Shown one piece after another: positions 9,101-16,858 of a stretch of 44,623 nucleotides of DNA. Position 1 is the stretch's first letter. Each line of letters starts with the position of its first letter. The position numbers and the translations under genes are program-made. Source of the stretch: Clostridia bacterium (GTDB lineage Bacteria; Bacillota; Clostridia; Oscillospirales; Acutalibacteraceae); assembly GCA_017474045.1 (NCBI GenBank), contig JAFUHX010000007.1, forward strand, positions 1 through 44,623, written 5' to 3'. Below the pieces are notes generated by a model that saw nothing but the letters and a program-made list of their open reading frames with translations, searched no databases and was not told where the DNA came from.

Positions 9101-9720
9101 CTCTTCATAAAGCAATTTATTCCCAGGGCTCACATTATAAAGATGATGATGTTTGCGCAATGAGAACTCAGCTTTCAGCTCTCATGCCTGAGCTTGATAT
9201 TGATATGGTATTCCAGGGTCACGACCATGTTTATATGAGAACAGGCTCAATCGTTGCCAATGAAAAAATTGCAACAGAGATAACCTATCTTGAAAAAGGT
9301 GCCGATGTTTATAAAACTCAGGTTCTTCCTGAGGGAACCTCTTATGTAATCAGCGGCTGCGCAGGCGTTAAGAACTATATTCAAAACGATGTCAGCGTAA
9401 CTGACGAATATTTCCCCAGAGCTGAAAAGGCGCTCAGCTTTGAAGCTCCCATGTTCTCGGCAATAAAGATTGAAGACGGTGTTCTTTATTTCGACGCCTA
9501 TGTTGTTGATGATGAAGGTGCGGTTGTTGTTGACAGATTCGCTATTCAGAAAGACGTTACACAAGGCGACGTTGCTGAAGATTATGAAGCAGCAGAGGAA
9601 GAGGTTGAAACACAGGAAGCAACATCCTTCCTTATCACTCTTCTTGAATATATCTTCAAAATCTTCAAAATCGTATTTAACATTTATAAAATCTATGTTG
9701 TCGGCATAGAGCTTAAATAA
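6187..9720 (+). CDS. Secreted protein with two metallophosphoesterase domains
   Basis: A 1177-residue exported protein. Residues 1-27 are a signal peptide (KKFKK, hydrophobic core, AFA cleavage site). The first calcineurin-like phosphoesterase domain spans about 38-330, with DTH (D45, H47), GDLT (D108), GNHD (N142, H143), HH (259-260) and GHLH (300-302). A helical linker of about 350 residues follows. A purple-acid-phosphatase-type N-terminal beta domain covers about 700-815, ending near YYYRVG. A second phosphoesterase domain runs about 820-1110, with D829, GDLVDHG (863), GNHEG (896), H974 and GHDH (1011-1014). In domain 2 the usual D-x-H at the first metal site reads HMTDPQ, so the His is replaced by Gln. 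The C-terminus is acidic, then an amphipathic/hydrophobic run rich in F, I and K, with no LPXTG. It is probably an extracellular or cell-surface phosphatase or phosphodiesterase; the substrate is unknown. Confidence 0.88.
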   Translation: MKKFKKLLAVALAVLMVLSVAPMSTFAEMGKERIVASLPFVSISDTHYYPESLMGKDENGNDNAAWLEHMALSAKMFPESDAIIRTALDTISERAKENGAKYVLVPGDLTKDSEYEAHVGLAKIFEEYEEKFGLEFIVINGNHDINTTKADTFVNGKKEMARAITPAEFPEVYKNLGYDLAIDRFAYPENGEEVLNALSYVVDLDENFRLIVVDSNNYSFGEPQKDITNGTVSEEFMQWVKKWADDATANGKEPFVMIHHSLAAHMETEPSISFAFVLDDYMDVAEAFASWGINYAFTGHLHTNDIAVTVNDDGEAIYDLETASVTSYPNTYRENTISLKANGESVMSTFTVDFDDRAQFTYDGVTYDKNSYKYHAFDRAYGGVMTEDGKASTDAFLMAIVKSYLGPILKDIKAQGGILPYLKTLNIDLEKIISDFLAPYIGDGIKIGSYKVFSTDNIMWFVEDLLQQVADLYVENPEALYEILSKAITELTAFEISEVPCTKFIESLGFGDPSKPGTLGDAVLSVLAYWTTGDEDISDDAFMQDALDKFENGNTVKDFFYLLVDILLEDIVEDGILAKLEIRVDKLLGDDQLQSKMGEGINYLISYVLRDDFTYMNLVNIIFALEILPYTSIYDALDQLLMKKYLTDSQFESLGIFIAYVLRDFTTDENPIFLGDSDVSYTSETVEVEATQKNYRLPTMVSVTMGEDSETEAFVNWFSKSTLEATDIEIYKADSEPDFKGVATTEADFEIETESKIVERQFPGIDIGIAGILWYKFDMAQHTVTLSDLEPGATYYYRVGNAEYGWWSETGKITTADGGDDVTFFHMTDPQSQNVRQYDRAWAKVLETAFETYPDADFILNTGDLVDHGDNNKLWQYMFDCGSEQIMNTFMMPVTGNHEGYGTNATANYFVLPGMPEQDTATGVYYSFDYNNVHIAVLNTEALNEDESLSDEQIQWLKKDMAASDAQWKFVALHKAIYSQGSHYKDDDVCAMRTQLSALMPELDIDMVFQGHDHVYMRTGSIVANEKIATEITYLEKGADVYKTQVLPEGTSYVISGCAGVKNYIQNDVSVTDEYFPRAEKALSFEAPMFSAIKIEDGVLYFDAYVVDDEGAVVVDRFAIQKDVTQGDVAEDYEAAEEEVETQEATSFLITLLEYIFKIFKIVFNIYKIYVVGIELK

Positions 9721-9735
9721 GAAAAAACTGATTTT

Positions 9736-9773
9736 CGCCCCGGGCATCTGATGATGCCCGGGGCGATTTGTTT
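9736..9773 (+). terminator. Strong terminator after the metallophosphoesterase
   Basis: A 13-bp perfect GC-rich stem CGCCCCGGGCATC/GATGCCCGGGGCG with a TGAT loop (9736-9765) is followed by ATTTGTTT. The segment GGGGCGATTTGT is repeated immediately downstream. Confidence 0.85.
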
Positions 9774-9850
9774 CCACGGGGCGATTTGTGTAGGAGTGAA
9801 ATTTTTTGATTTTTCATTTGACAATTTTGTAACAGACAACAGCAGAAATA

Positions 9851-9879
9851 TTGACTTTTTTTCTGTCTGGTAGTAAAAT
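9851..9879 (+). promoter_or_regulatory. SigA promoter for the LRR protein
   Basis: TTGACT, 17-nt spacer, TAAAAT, about 55 nt upstream of the start at 9933. With the terminator just before it, this makes the next gene a separate transcription unit. Confidence 0.75.
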
Positions 9880-9932
9880 GTATCTGTGTAACTATCTCAA
9901 GTTCTTTAACGCTATTTAAAGGAGGAAACGAA

Positions 9933-12900
9933 ATGAATAAAAAGTTTCAAAAGGCTTTAATTTCCTTGCTTATGGTTTTTGCTGTGTGCATATCTGTTTT
10001 TGCTTTTGGCGCAGATGTGTCCTTGAAAGCTTCTGCTCAGGAAGCTTCAGACGGCTTTACCTACACAGTTAACGAAGAGGGAACAGAAGCTACTATAACA
10101 GGCTATGAGGGAACGCTCAGCGGCCATGTCAGTATTCCTGCCCACGTGGGAGAAGAAAACTATGGCGTAACTGCGATTTCCGCGACTGCTTTTGTAAATA
10201 ATAAAGAGATAATCAGCGTTGAAATTCCCAACGGAGTTGTTTCAATCGGTGAAAGCGCTTTTGAGGGTTGTTCAGCTCTTGAGGGAATAAAGCTTCCGTC
10301 AAGCCTTAAAGAAATCGGCGAAGGAGCTTTTGAAGCAACTGCAATAACAAGTGTAAATATTCCTGTAGGAACAGCTTCAATCGGAAGAACCGCTTTCAGA
10401 AACTGCGCTTCTCTTGAAACCGTTTCTGTTCCTGCAACTGTTGAATTTGTTGGCGACGAAGCCTTCAAGGGAACACCGTGGCTTGACGCTCAGAGCGACG
10501 GTCTGATCTATCTCGGAAAGGTTGCTTATATTTATAAAGGAACCATGAGCGATATTACAAGAATTGAAATTAAAGAAGGAACAACCTATATTACTGCCTA
10601 TGCATTCAGAAATTGCGATAAGCTTGCAGGAATAGTTGTTCCCGAAGGCGTTACCGGAATTGGTAACTATGCTTTCGCTTTCTGCACAACTCTTGAAGCT
10701 GTTAAACTTCCTGAAAGCCTCAGAACCTTGGGTGAAGGTGTTTTCCAAAGCTGTAATGAACTTGATATATATGAAGATTTAGGCGGCGGCGTTGAATATG
10801 GCGTTAATATTCCGGAAGGTATCGAAAGCGTTGGAGAAAGTGCTTTCGGCGGAACAAAGTGGTATTCTTCTCAGCCTGACGGTGTTGTTTATGTTGGAAA
10901 CCATGCCTATAAATTCAAGGGCGAAGCTCCTGCAGAAACAGCCATAACCTTGAAAGACGGAACGGCTTCTGTTGTTAACGGCGCTTTTTATAATTGCACA
11001 TGGCTCACCGGAATCAACATTCCTTCAAGCACATTGAAAATCGGTGAAAGCGCATTCAAAAACTGCTCAGCCCTGGAAACTCTCAATCTTTCAGAAGGTC
11101 TTGTTTCAATCGGCGGCGAAGCATTTAAAGATTGTGTTGCCCTTAAGACTCTTGTAATTCCCGACAGCGTTACATATATCGGAAGCGGCGCTTTTAGCGG
11201 ATGCCGAATTGAAAACATAACAATGGGTAATGGACTTACCTCTATTCCTTCAACCCTTATTTCAGGCGGACTCAAAAACATCAAGATTTCTGAGAACGTT
11301 GAAGAAATTGCAGACAACGCTTTTGCTCACTGTATGGCTATTGAGTCTATTACTCTTCCCGCAAGCGTCAAGAAAATCGGCTCAAACGCTTTCTATTATT
11401 GTATAAAGCTCAGCGAAATCAATTTTGGCGGAAATGTTGAATTTGTTGGCGAAGGTGCTTTTGACAAAACACCCTGGTATGATGCTCAGAGCGACGGACT
11501 TCTTTATGTTGACAAGGCTGCCTATAAATATCTGGGCGAGCCCAACGGCGAAGAGCTTGTTATAAAGGAAGGAACGGTTTGTATTTGTCCCAGCGCATTG
11601 AGAAATGTTTCCGGCTTTAAGTCAATTACTGTTGCTGACAGCGTTGTTTCCTTCAGCGAAAACAGCTTCACAAACTGCGGCGTTGAAAGCTTCGTTATGG
11701 GCGACTCAATGAAAACTATTCCGGGCGGACTTCTGAAAGATCAGCTTAAGTCTTTTGTAATCGGTGAAGGTGTTGCTGAAATTAAAGAGAATACCTTCTA
11801 CGGTTTCTCACTTCTTGAAAATATTACTATTTCAGACAGCGTTGAAGCTATTGGCGACTGCGCCTTTATGGGTTGCGGAAAAATTAAAGAAATCACCATT
11901 CCCGACAGCGTAACAACCTGTTCAAATACGGCTTTCTTTGCAACAGCTATTGAAAATGTTATTATGGGCAGCGGCCTTACCGAAATTCCCGACGGTCTTA
12001 TCAGCGACTATATCAAGTCAATTGAAATCGGCGAAAATGTTGAGGCAATCAAGAAATCTGCCTTTGAAAACAGCAACCTGATTGAAAAAATCAATCTTCC
12101 TTCAAAAATAGAAGCCATTGGCGAAAATGCATTTAAGAATGCATCAGCTCTTAAAGAAATCAACATTCCTAAAGCAGTTAAAACAATTCAGAAAGATGCT
12201 TTTGACGGTTGCGTTTCTCTTGAAAAGGCTGTTATTGAAGATAACGCTTCATGGTGCGGAGTTTCTCTTGAAAACGAAAAGTCAAACCCTGCTTATTATA
12301 CAGGCGCTCTTGTTATTGACGGAAAAACAGATTCATTGGTTATTGACGAAGCTGTTGAAACCCTCAATCCCTATGTTTTCTATAATTGCTCTGAGCTTAA
12401 GAGCGTTGATCTTTCAAATGTAAAGATCATAGGAAAGAATGCGTTTGAAAAATGCTCAGGTCTCAGTACTCTTAGCGTTCCTTCAAGTGTTGAAGTAATC
12501 GGCGAAAAGGCTTTTGCCGGCTGCAATTCAATTTCTTCTCTTAATCTTAGTGAAGGACTTGTTTCGATTTTCAACAGCGCATTTGAAGGCTGCAGCTTAA
12601 TTAAAGATGTAACAATTCCCAACAGCGTAACTGCAATCGGTCAGGATGCTTTCCTCTATTGTCCTCTCGAAGCTGTTGTTATGGGTAACGGACTGAAAGA
12701 AATTCCCGTAACTCTTCTTAACACAAATCTTGTAAGCTTCAAAGTGGGCGACGGTGTTGAAAGAATCCCCAGCTATGCTTTCCACGGCTGTTCTAAGCTT
12801 AAAACAATCGAAATGCCCGACAGCGTTAAGGAAATCGGAGCTTATGCTTTCTTTGATTGCGTAAGTCTTGAAGAAGTGAAGATTCCTGCAGGAGTAACCA

Positions 12901-14009
12901 CACTTGAAACCGGAATTTTCAGAGGATGCAAAAATCTTGAAACCGTTGATTTTGGTAATCAGGCAAGATTTACAAGTGTGGGTGCAAATGCCTTCGCCTC
13001 AACAAAGTGGCTTTCCAACCAGGGAACAGGTGTTGTTTATATCGGTTCTGTTGCTTATAAATATAACGGCATAATGGATAACTACACAACAGTTTATCTC
13101 AACGCAGGAACAACAATGATTTCTCCCGAAGCCTTCCTCAACTGCAACGGCCTTGAAAAAATTGTTATTCCCGCAAGCGTGAGTGTAATTGGCGAAAGAG
13201 CTTTTGAAAACTGTACTCTTCTTTCAAATATTGCAATTCCCGACGGCGTATCTGCTATTGAGAAAAACACATTCAGCGGTTGCTCTGCTCTCTTTAGCAT
13301 AACCGTTCCCGAAAGCGTTACTGAAATTAAAGAAAATGCTTTTGCTGAATGTGTTCGTTTTTCAGAGGTTTATTATTCCGGAACAGGCGCTCAATGGTCA
13401 AAGATTACGATTGCCGACGGAAACAGATATCTTAAAAATGCCGACGTTTATCTTGATTGCGACAATGACTGTGCTCATAATTTCATAGTAACAGAAATTG
13501 ATCCGACCTGTGACAAAGCCGGAAAAAGAAGCGGCGTTTGCAGCAAGTGCGGAGCCAACTTCTTAACTGTCAGCGCAGCAATCGGTCATAGCTATGGCGA
13601 GTGGGAGACCTATAGGGAATCTACCTGTCAGAAGCAAGGCGAAAACAGAAGATATTGCACAAATAAAAACTGTGAAGCATTTGAATCTGAGCCGAAAGAA
13701 CTGGCCGACCACTCTTTGAGAACCGGCGGTGTTATTATGAGAGAACCCACCTGCACAGATATGGGCCTTGCAAGATTTTATTGCGACACCGGCTGCGGCT
13801 TCTATGAAGAAAGAGAAATCGGTGTAACCGGTCACGCTGATGATAACGGCGACAATCTTTGTGATGATTGCGGCTTCAGAATTAAAGACGACTGCTCATG
13901 CAACTGCCACAAAACAGGAATTTTTTCAATCATTTATAAGATTATAGTATTCTTCTGGAGCATCTTCGGAATTAATCCGGTTTGCGATTGCGGAGTAGCA
14001 CATTATTGA
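9933..14009 (+). CDS. Secreted BspA-like leucine-rich-repeat protein with Cys/His tail
   Basis: A 1358-residue surface or secreted protein. Residues 1-36 are a signal peptide ending LKASAQ. From about 50 to 1165 it is built of ~23-residue LRR_5/BspA (Treponema pallidum-type) repeats with the recurrent core I-x-x-x-A-F-x-x-C-x-x-L. Two higher-order modules recur: a WxxQxxGxxY segment at W183, W310, W515 and W1026, and an MGxGLxxIP segment four to five times. Residues ~1175-1315 are a Cys-rich region with repeated CxxC pairs. The last 40 residues hold DCSCNCH (1320-1326), a ~20-residue hydrophobic helix, and a terminal CDCGVAHY. Family members are commonly adhesins or host-binding proteins; the binding partner here is unknown. 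The ATG follows AAAGGAGG. There is no sortase motif. Confidence 0.92.
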   Translation: MNKKFQKALISLLMVFAVCISVFAFGADVSLKASAQEASDGFTYTVNEEGTEATITGYEGTLSGHVSIPAHVGEENYGVTAISATAFVNNKEIISVEIPNGVVSIGESAFEGCSALEGIKLPSSLKEIGEGAFEATAITSVNIPVGTASIGRTAFRNCASLETVSVPATVEFVGDEAFKGTPWLDAQSDGLIYLGKVAYIYKGTMSDITRIEIKEGTTYITAYAFRNCDKLAGIVVPEGVTGIGNYAFAFCTTLEAVKLPESLRTLGEGVFQSCNELDIYEDLGGGVEYGVNIPEGIESVGESAFGGTKWYSSQPDGVVYVGNHAYKFKGEAPAETAITLKDGTASVVNGAFYNCTWLTGINIPSSTLKIGESAFKNCSALETLNLSEGLVSIGGEAFKDCVALKTLVIPDSVTYIGSGAFSGCRIENITMGNGLTSIPSTLISGGLKNIKISENVEEIADNAFAHCMAIESITLPASVKKIGSNAFYYCIKLSEINFGGNVEFVGEGAFDKTPWYDAQSDGLLYVDKAAYKYLGEPNGEELVIKEGTVCICPSALRNVSGFKSITVADSVVSFSENSFTNCGVESFVMGDSMKTIPGGLLKDQLKSFVIGEGVAEIKENTFYGFSLLENITISDSVEAIGDCAFMGCGKIKEITIPDSVTTCSNTAFFATAIENVIMGSGLTEIPDGLISDYIKSIEIGENVEAIKKSAFENSNLIEKINLPSKIEAIGENAFKNASALKEINIPKAVKTIQKDAFDGCVSLEKAVIEDNASWCGVSLENEKSNPAYYTGALVIDGKTDSLVIDEAVETLNPYVFYNCSELKSVDLSNVKIIGKNAFEKCSGLSTLSVPSSVEVIGEKAFAGCNSISSLNLSEGLVSIFNSAFEGCSLIKDVTIPNSVTAIGQDAFLYCPLEAVVMGNGLKEIPVTLLNTNLVSFKVGDGVERIPSYAFHGCSKLKTIEMPDSVKEIGAYAFFDCVSLEEVKIPAGVTTLETGIFRGCKNLETVDFGNQARFTSVGANAFASTKWLSNQGTGVVYIGSVAYKYNGIMDNYTTVYLNAGTTMISPEAFLNCNGLEKIVIPASVSVIGERAFENCTLLSNIAIPDGVSAIEKNTFSGCSALFSITVPESVTEIKENAFAECVRFSEVYYSGTGAQWSKITIADGNRYLKNADVYLDCDNDCAHNFIVTEIDPTCDKAGKRSGVCSKCGANFLTVSAAIGHSYGEWETYRESTCQKQGENRRYCTNKNCEAFESEPKELADHSLRTGGVIMREPTCTDMGLARFYCDTGCGFYEEREIGVTGHADDNGDNLCDDCGFRIKDDCSCNCHKTGIFSIIYKIIVFFWSIFGINPVCDCGVAHY

Positions 14010-14021
14010 TAAAATTAATCA

Positions 14022-14058
14022 AAAGAGACGGTGGGAATGTTCCTGCCGTCTCTTTGAT
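14022..14058 (+). terminator. Terminator after the LRR protein
   Basis: A 10-bp stem AAAGAGACGG/CCGTCTCTTT (14022-14031 with 14046-14055). The T run is part of the stem, so termination may be moderate. Confidence 0.7.
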
Positions 14059-14108
14059 ATGTGAAATGTTTCATAAATTGAATTTGCTATACTATTTATA
14101 TATAGTAT

Positions 14109-14150
14109 AAAAGCTCTCACTAAGCCAAAATGGCGGTGAGAGCTTTTTAT
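14109..14150 (+). terminator. Second terminator-like hairpin
   Basis: A 12-bp stem AAAAGCTCTCAC/GTGAGAGCTTTT (14109-14120 with 14136-14147) is followed by TTAT. It is preceded by the palindrome TATACTAT-TTATAT-ATAGTATA. No gene lies between this and the previous terminator, so it may be a backup terminator or part of a small repeat. Confidence 0.55.
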
Positions 14151-14508
14151 ATGAAATTATTCTTCATGTATTTCGGAGTTCTGAATTGCCCAATTGAGCA
14201 TCATTCCGATAAGTTCATTTCTTCTTCGGTTGCTCTGGGCGCAAATTCGCCGCGGAGCTTTTACATATATCGATATATTACATATAATTTCTCATTTCTC
14301 ATTTCTGATTTCTCATTTTTTCTCTCTTCTTTCCAACTGCAACACTAAAAAACCACTTTTCCGAGTGTTTGCGGCTGCTTTAAAGGGTTAAAACGCTGAA
14401 TTTCAGAACCTATATTTAGTCGAAAAACCCCCGAAAATACTACATTTTGTGGCGCTTTTTTGTTTCAAAAAAACTTTCAAAAATTTCAAAAAAAATTTGC
14501 TAAAAAGA
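14151..14508. other. Gene-free spacer with decayed or repeat sequence
   Basis: No gene is supported. 14286-14322 is a low-complexity run of near-repeats of TTTCTCAT/TTTCTGAT. Read on the minus strand, 14155-14262 gives a stretch interrupted by stops (RGEFAPRATEEEMNLSE, stop, then CSIGQFRTPKYMKN), which resembles a remnant or a dispersed repeat. 14400-14508 is A/T-rich and leads into the S10 promoter. Confidence 0.4.
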
Positions 14509-14537
14509 TTGACAATTTTATGATGATATGCTATTAT
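14509..14537 (+). promoter_or_regulatory. Consensus SigA promoter of the S10-spc-alpha operon
   Basis: Perfect TTGACA, 17-nt spacer, TATTAT. It is the strongest promoter in the window and the only good one I find before rpsJ. Transcription should start near 14544. Confidence 0.9.
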
Positions 14538-14543
14538 TATCGA

Positions 14544-14888
14544 GCATGTATTGGGCTCAGAAGGGTATAACTGCGCCCGAATACATATTTCGATATGCGA
14601 TGATGCGGGAGGTGGCTGTCCTCAGAGGCAGGGAATTTCCGCGGAGTATGTCCGATTCTTAAACCGGGCGAACCTATATTCACGCAACTGCTATGCCGTC
14701 TTGGCGCAGTCTGCTCAAAGGGCAGACTCTGTCTTCTTGCGAAACGGCATTATGGTGAATTGCGCTTTTCGACCGGGAATTATGTTCCCGCTTTTTTAAA
14801 GGGAGGGAGCGTAAACACCCGGTGAAGTTGTTGAAAAGCAGATAGGTAAATCACATTGCCCGCCAAATTCAATTAGGAGGCGTAAAAC
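14544..14888 (+). promoter_or_regulatory. Structured leader RNA upstream of rpsJ
   Basis: About 345 nt lie between the predicted transcription start and the rpsJ ATG, with several convincing stems. P1: TGTATTGGGC (14547-14556) with GCCCGAATACA (14575-14585), 10 bp with one bulge. Next: GCGGGA with TTCCGC around 14605-14642. A nested element has an outer ATGCCGT/ACGGCAT stem (14693-14699 with 14744-14750) enclosing AGTCTGC/GCAGACT (14708-14714 with 14722-14728). A terminator-like hairpin follows at 14774. This architecture suggests ribosomal-protein autoregulation or attenuation. I cannot match it to a named leader family. The 82-codon open frame starting at 14551 overlaps the stems and lacks a ribosome-binding site, so I do not call it a gene. 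Confidence 0.7.
14774..14797 (+). terminator. Attenuator-like terminator in the S10 leader
   Basis: CGGGAA/TTCCCG stem (14774-14779 with 14785-14790) followed by CTTTTTT. The TTCCC arm can instead pair with GGGAG at 14801-14805, giving a mutually exclusive antiterminator-like fold. The ribosomal genes lie downstream, so read-through must be common. Confidence 0.65.
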
Positions 14889-15197
14889 ATGGCAAATGAG
14901 AAGATTCGTATCAGACTCAAGGGTTATGATCACAACCTTGTTGACAAGGCAGCAGAGATGATCGTTGAAACCGCAAAGCGCACTAACGCAACTGTTTCAG
15001 GTCCCATCCCTCTCCCCACAGAAAAAGAGATCGTAACAATCCTTCGCGCTGTTCATAAATATAAAGACAGCCGTGAACAGTTTGAACAGAGAACTCACAA
15101 AAGACTCATCGACATCATCAGACCGACACAGAAGACCGTGGAGGCTCTGACAAATCTTGAAATTCCGGCAAGTGTTGAAATCGAAATCAAGGCTTAA
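14889..15197 (+). CDS. rpsJ: Ribosomal protein S10
   Basis: A 30S head protein of 102 residues, the normal length, that also acts as NusE with NusB in antitermination. The protein shows the family sequence [17 protein letters not shown] and the central GPIPLPT loop followed by R[13 protein letters not shown]. The start ATG follows AGGAGG at 14876-14881. It is the first gene of the S10 operon. A 91-nt spacer, longer than most in this cluster, separates it from rplC. No rpsL, rpsG, fusA or tuf lies upstream; that side is occupied by the LRR protein. Confidence 0.98.
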   Translation: MANEKIRIRLKGYDHNLVDKAAEMIVETAKRTNATVSGPIPLPTEKEIVTILRAVHKYKDSREQFEQRTHKRLIDIIRPTQKTVEALTNLEIPASVEIEIKA

Positions 15198-15288
15198 GTA
15201 ACCTGATTTTTTATACCCGCTCAACCAAACGGAACCACAGGTCAAGTTGGCGCAAATGTCAACCAATAACCAAAGGAGGAACAAATTT

Positions 15289-15921
15289 ATGAAAAAAGGT
15301 CTTATCGGAAGAAAAATTGGCATGACTCAAGTTTTCGACGAAAACGGAAACGTAGTTCCCGTAACAGTAGTTGAACTCGGTCCTTGCGCAGTCGTTCAGA
15401 AAAAAACCGTTGAAAACGACGGCTACGAAGCTGTTCAGCTCGGTTTTGACGACAAAAAGGTAACAAGAGTTAACAAACCCATGAAGGGTCACTTCGACAA
15501 AGCAAAGGTTGCTTACAAGAAGGTTCTTCGTGAGTTCAGACTCGAAGACACAAGCGCTCTTAATGTAGGCGACATCCTTAAAGCTGATGTTTTCGCAGCA
15601 GGCGAAAAAGTTGACGTAGTCGGCACCAGCAAGGGTAAGGGAACAGCCGGTTCAATTAAGAGATGGAACTTCTCAAGACTCAAGGAATCACACGGTACCG
15701 GCCCCGTTGCAAGACACGCAGGCTCACTCGGTGCTTGTTCAGATCCCTCAAGAGTTTTCAAGGGAAAGAAGCTTGCCGGTCATCTCGGCGCAGAACGCGT
15801 TACAATTCAGAACCTTGACGTTGTTAAGGTTGACGCAGAAAACAACCTCATCGCAATCAAGGGTGCAATCCCCGGTCCCAAAAAGGGAATTGTTATGGTT
15901 GTTAACAGCGTTAAAGCATAA
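15289..15921 (+). CDS. rplC: Ribosomal protein L3
   Basis: A 50S assembly protein near the peptidyl-transferase centre, 210 aa. The sequence opens [20 protein letters not shown] and contains the long loop with [10 protein letters not shown] and the [15 protein letters not shown] segment that reaches into 23S rRNA. I chose the ATG at 15289, nine bases after AAAGGAGG. An in-frame TTG at 15247 would add 14 residues not found in the family and has no ribosome-binding site. It lies between rpsJ and rplD, as in most bacteria. Confidence 0.98.
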   Translation: MKKGLIGRKIGMTQVFDENGNVVPVTVVELGPCAVVQKKTVENDGYEAVQLGFDDKKVTRVNKPMKGHFDKAKVAYKKVLREFRLEDTSALNVGDILKADVFAAGEKVDVVGTSKGKGTAGSIKRWNFSRLKESHGTGPVARHAGSLGACSDPSRVFKGKKLAGHLGAERVTIQNLDVVKVDAENNLIAIKGAIPGPKKGIVMVVNSVKA

Positions 15922-15938
15922 AGAAAGGAGCTCACGAA

Positions 15939-16562
15939 ATGCCTAACGTATCAGTATTCGACACAACAGGTAAGAAGGTTTCAGACCTTGAACTTGCCGA
16001 CGGTATCTTCGGTATCGAACCCAATACCTCAGCTATGCACCTCGTTGTTGTTAACTATCTCGCAAATCAGCGCCAGGGCACACAGTCAACCCTGACACGC
16101 TCAGAAGTTTCCGGCGGCGGCAAGAAGCCTTGGCGTCAGAAGGGAACAGGTCGTGCAAGACAGGGCTCAACAAGAGCTCCCCAGTGGTACCACGGCGGTA
16201 TCGCACACGGCCCCAAGCCCAGAAGCTATGGCTTCGCAATCAATAAGAAGGTAAGAAGACTTGCTATGAAGTCAGCTCTTTCTTCAAAAGTTGCAGCAGA
16301 CGAAATGATCGTTCTTGACTCACTTGAGCTTGACGCAATCAAGACCAAGGAAGTTGCTAAGGTTCTTTCAAACCTTGAAACAGGCAAGAAGGTTCTTCTT
16401 GTTCTCCCCGAAAAGAACGATGTAATTTACAGAAGCGCAAGAAACATTGCCGGCGTTAACGTAACACTCGTAAACACCCTCAATGTTTATGATATTCTTA
16501 ACTGCAACAGCGTTGTTGTTCTCAAAGACGCAGTTGCAAAAATCGAGGAGGTTTATGCATAA
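15939..16562 (+). CDS. rplD: Ribosomal protein L4
   Basis: A 207-residue 50S protein whose extended loop lines the exit tunnel. Visible is the loop region [20 protein letters not shown] followed by [15 protein letters not shown]. In E. coli L4 represses its own operon through the leader and by attenuation; whether that happens here is open, but the leader at 14544 is a candidate target. AAAGGAG precedes the ATG. The stop codon overlaps the next start by one base, indicating translational coupling with rplW. Confidence 0.98.
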   Translation: MPNVSVFDTTGKKVSDLELADGIFGIEPNTSAMHLVVVNYLANQRQGTQSTLTRSEVSGGGKKPWRQKGTGRARQGSTRAPQWYHGGIAHGPKPRSYGFAINKKVRRLAMKSALSSKVAADEMIVLDSLELDAIKTKEVAKVLSNLETGKKVLLVLPEKNDVIYRSARNIAGVNVTLVNTLNVYDILNCNSVVVLKDAVAKIEEVYA

Positions 16563-16858
16563 TGAGTAAGTTAGCACATGACATCATCCTCAAGCCCATT
16601 ATCACTGAAGAATCAATGATGGGCACTGCTTTCAAAAAATATACCTTCAAGGTTGACAAGAAAGCAAACAAGGCTGAAATCAAAGCCGCTGTTGAAGAAG
16701 TTTTTGGTGTTAAGGTTCAGAAAGTTAACACAATGAACTGCAAGGGCCATCTCAGAAGATACGGCCGCTACGAAGGCTACACTCCCTCTTGGAAGAAAGC
16801 AATCGTAACTCTTACAGAAGATTCAAAAACAATCGAATTCTTCGACGGTCTTCTTTAA
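16562..16858 (+). CDS. rplW: Ribosomal protein L23
   Basis: A 98-residue protein at the tunnel exit and a docking site for trigger factor and SRP. It shows the typical [10 protein letters not shown]-terminus and [24 protein letters not shown]. Its ATG overlaps the rplD stop (TAATG), with GAGGTTT upstream as ribosome-binding site. The 171-nt gap after it, before rplB, is by far the largest in this part of the operon and contains structured sequence. Confidence 0.98.
   Translation: MSKLAHDIILKPIITEESMMGTAFKKYTFKVDKKANKAEIKAAVEEVFGVKVQKVNTMNCKGHLRRYGRYEGYTPSWKKAIVTLTEDSKTIEFFDGLL

Noticed and set aside
14551-14799. 82-codon open frame in the S10 leader
   Set aside because: It overlaps the predicted stems and the attenuator, starts just after the promoter without a ribosome-binding site, and has atypical composition.
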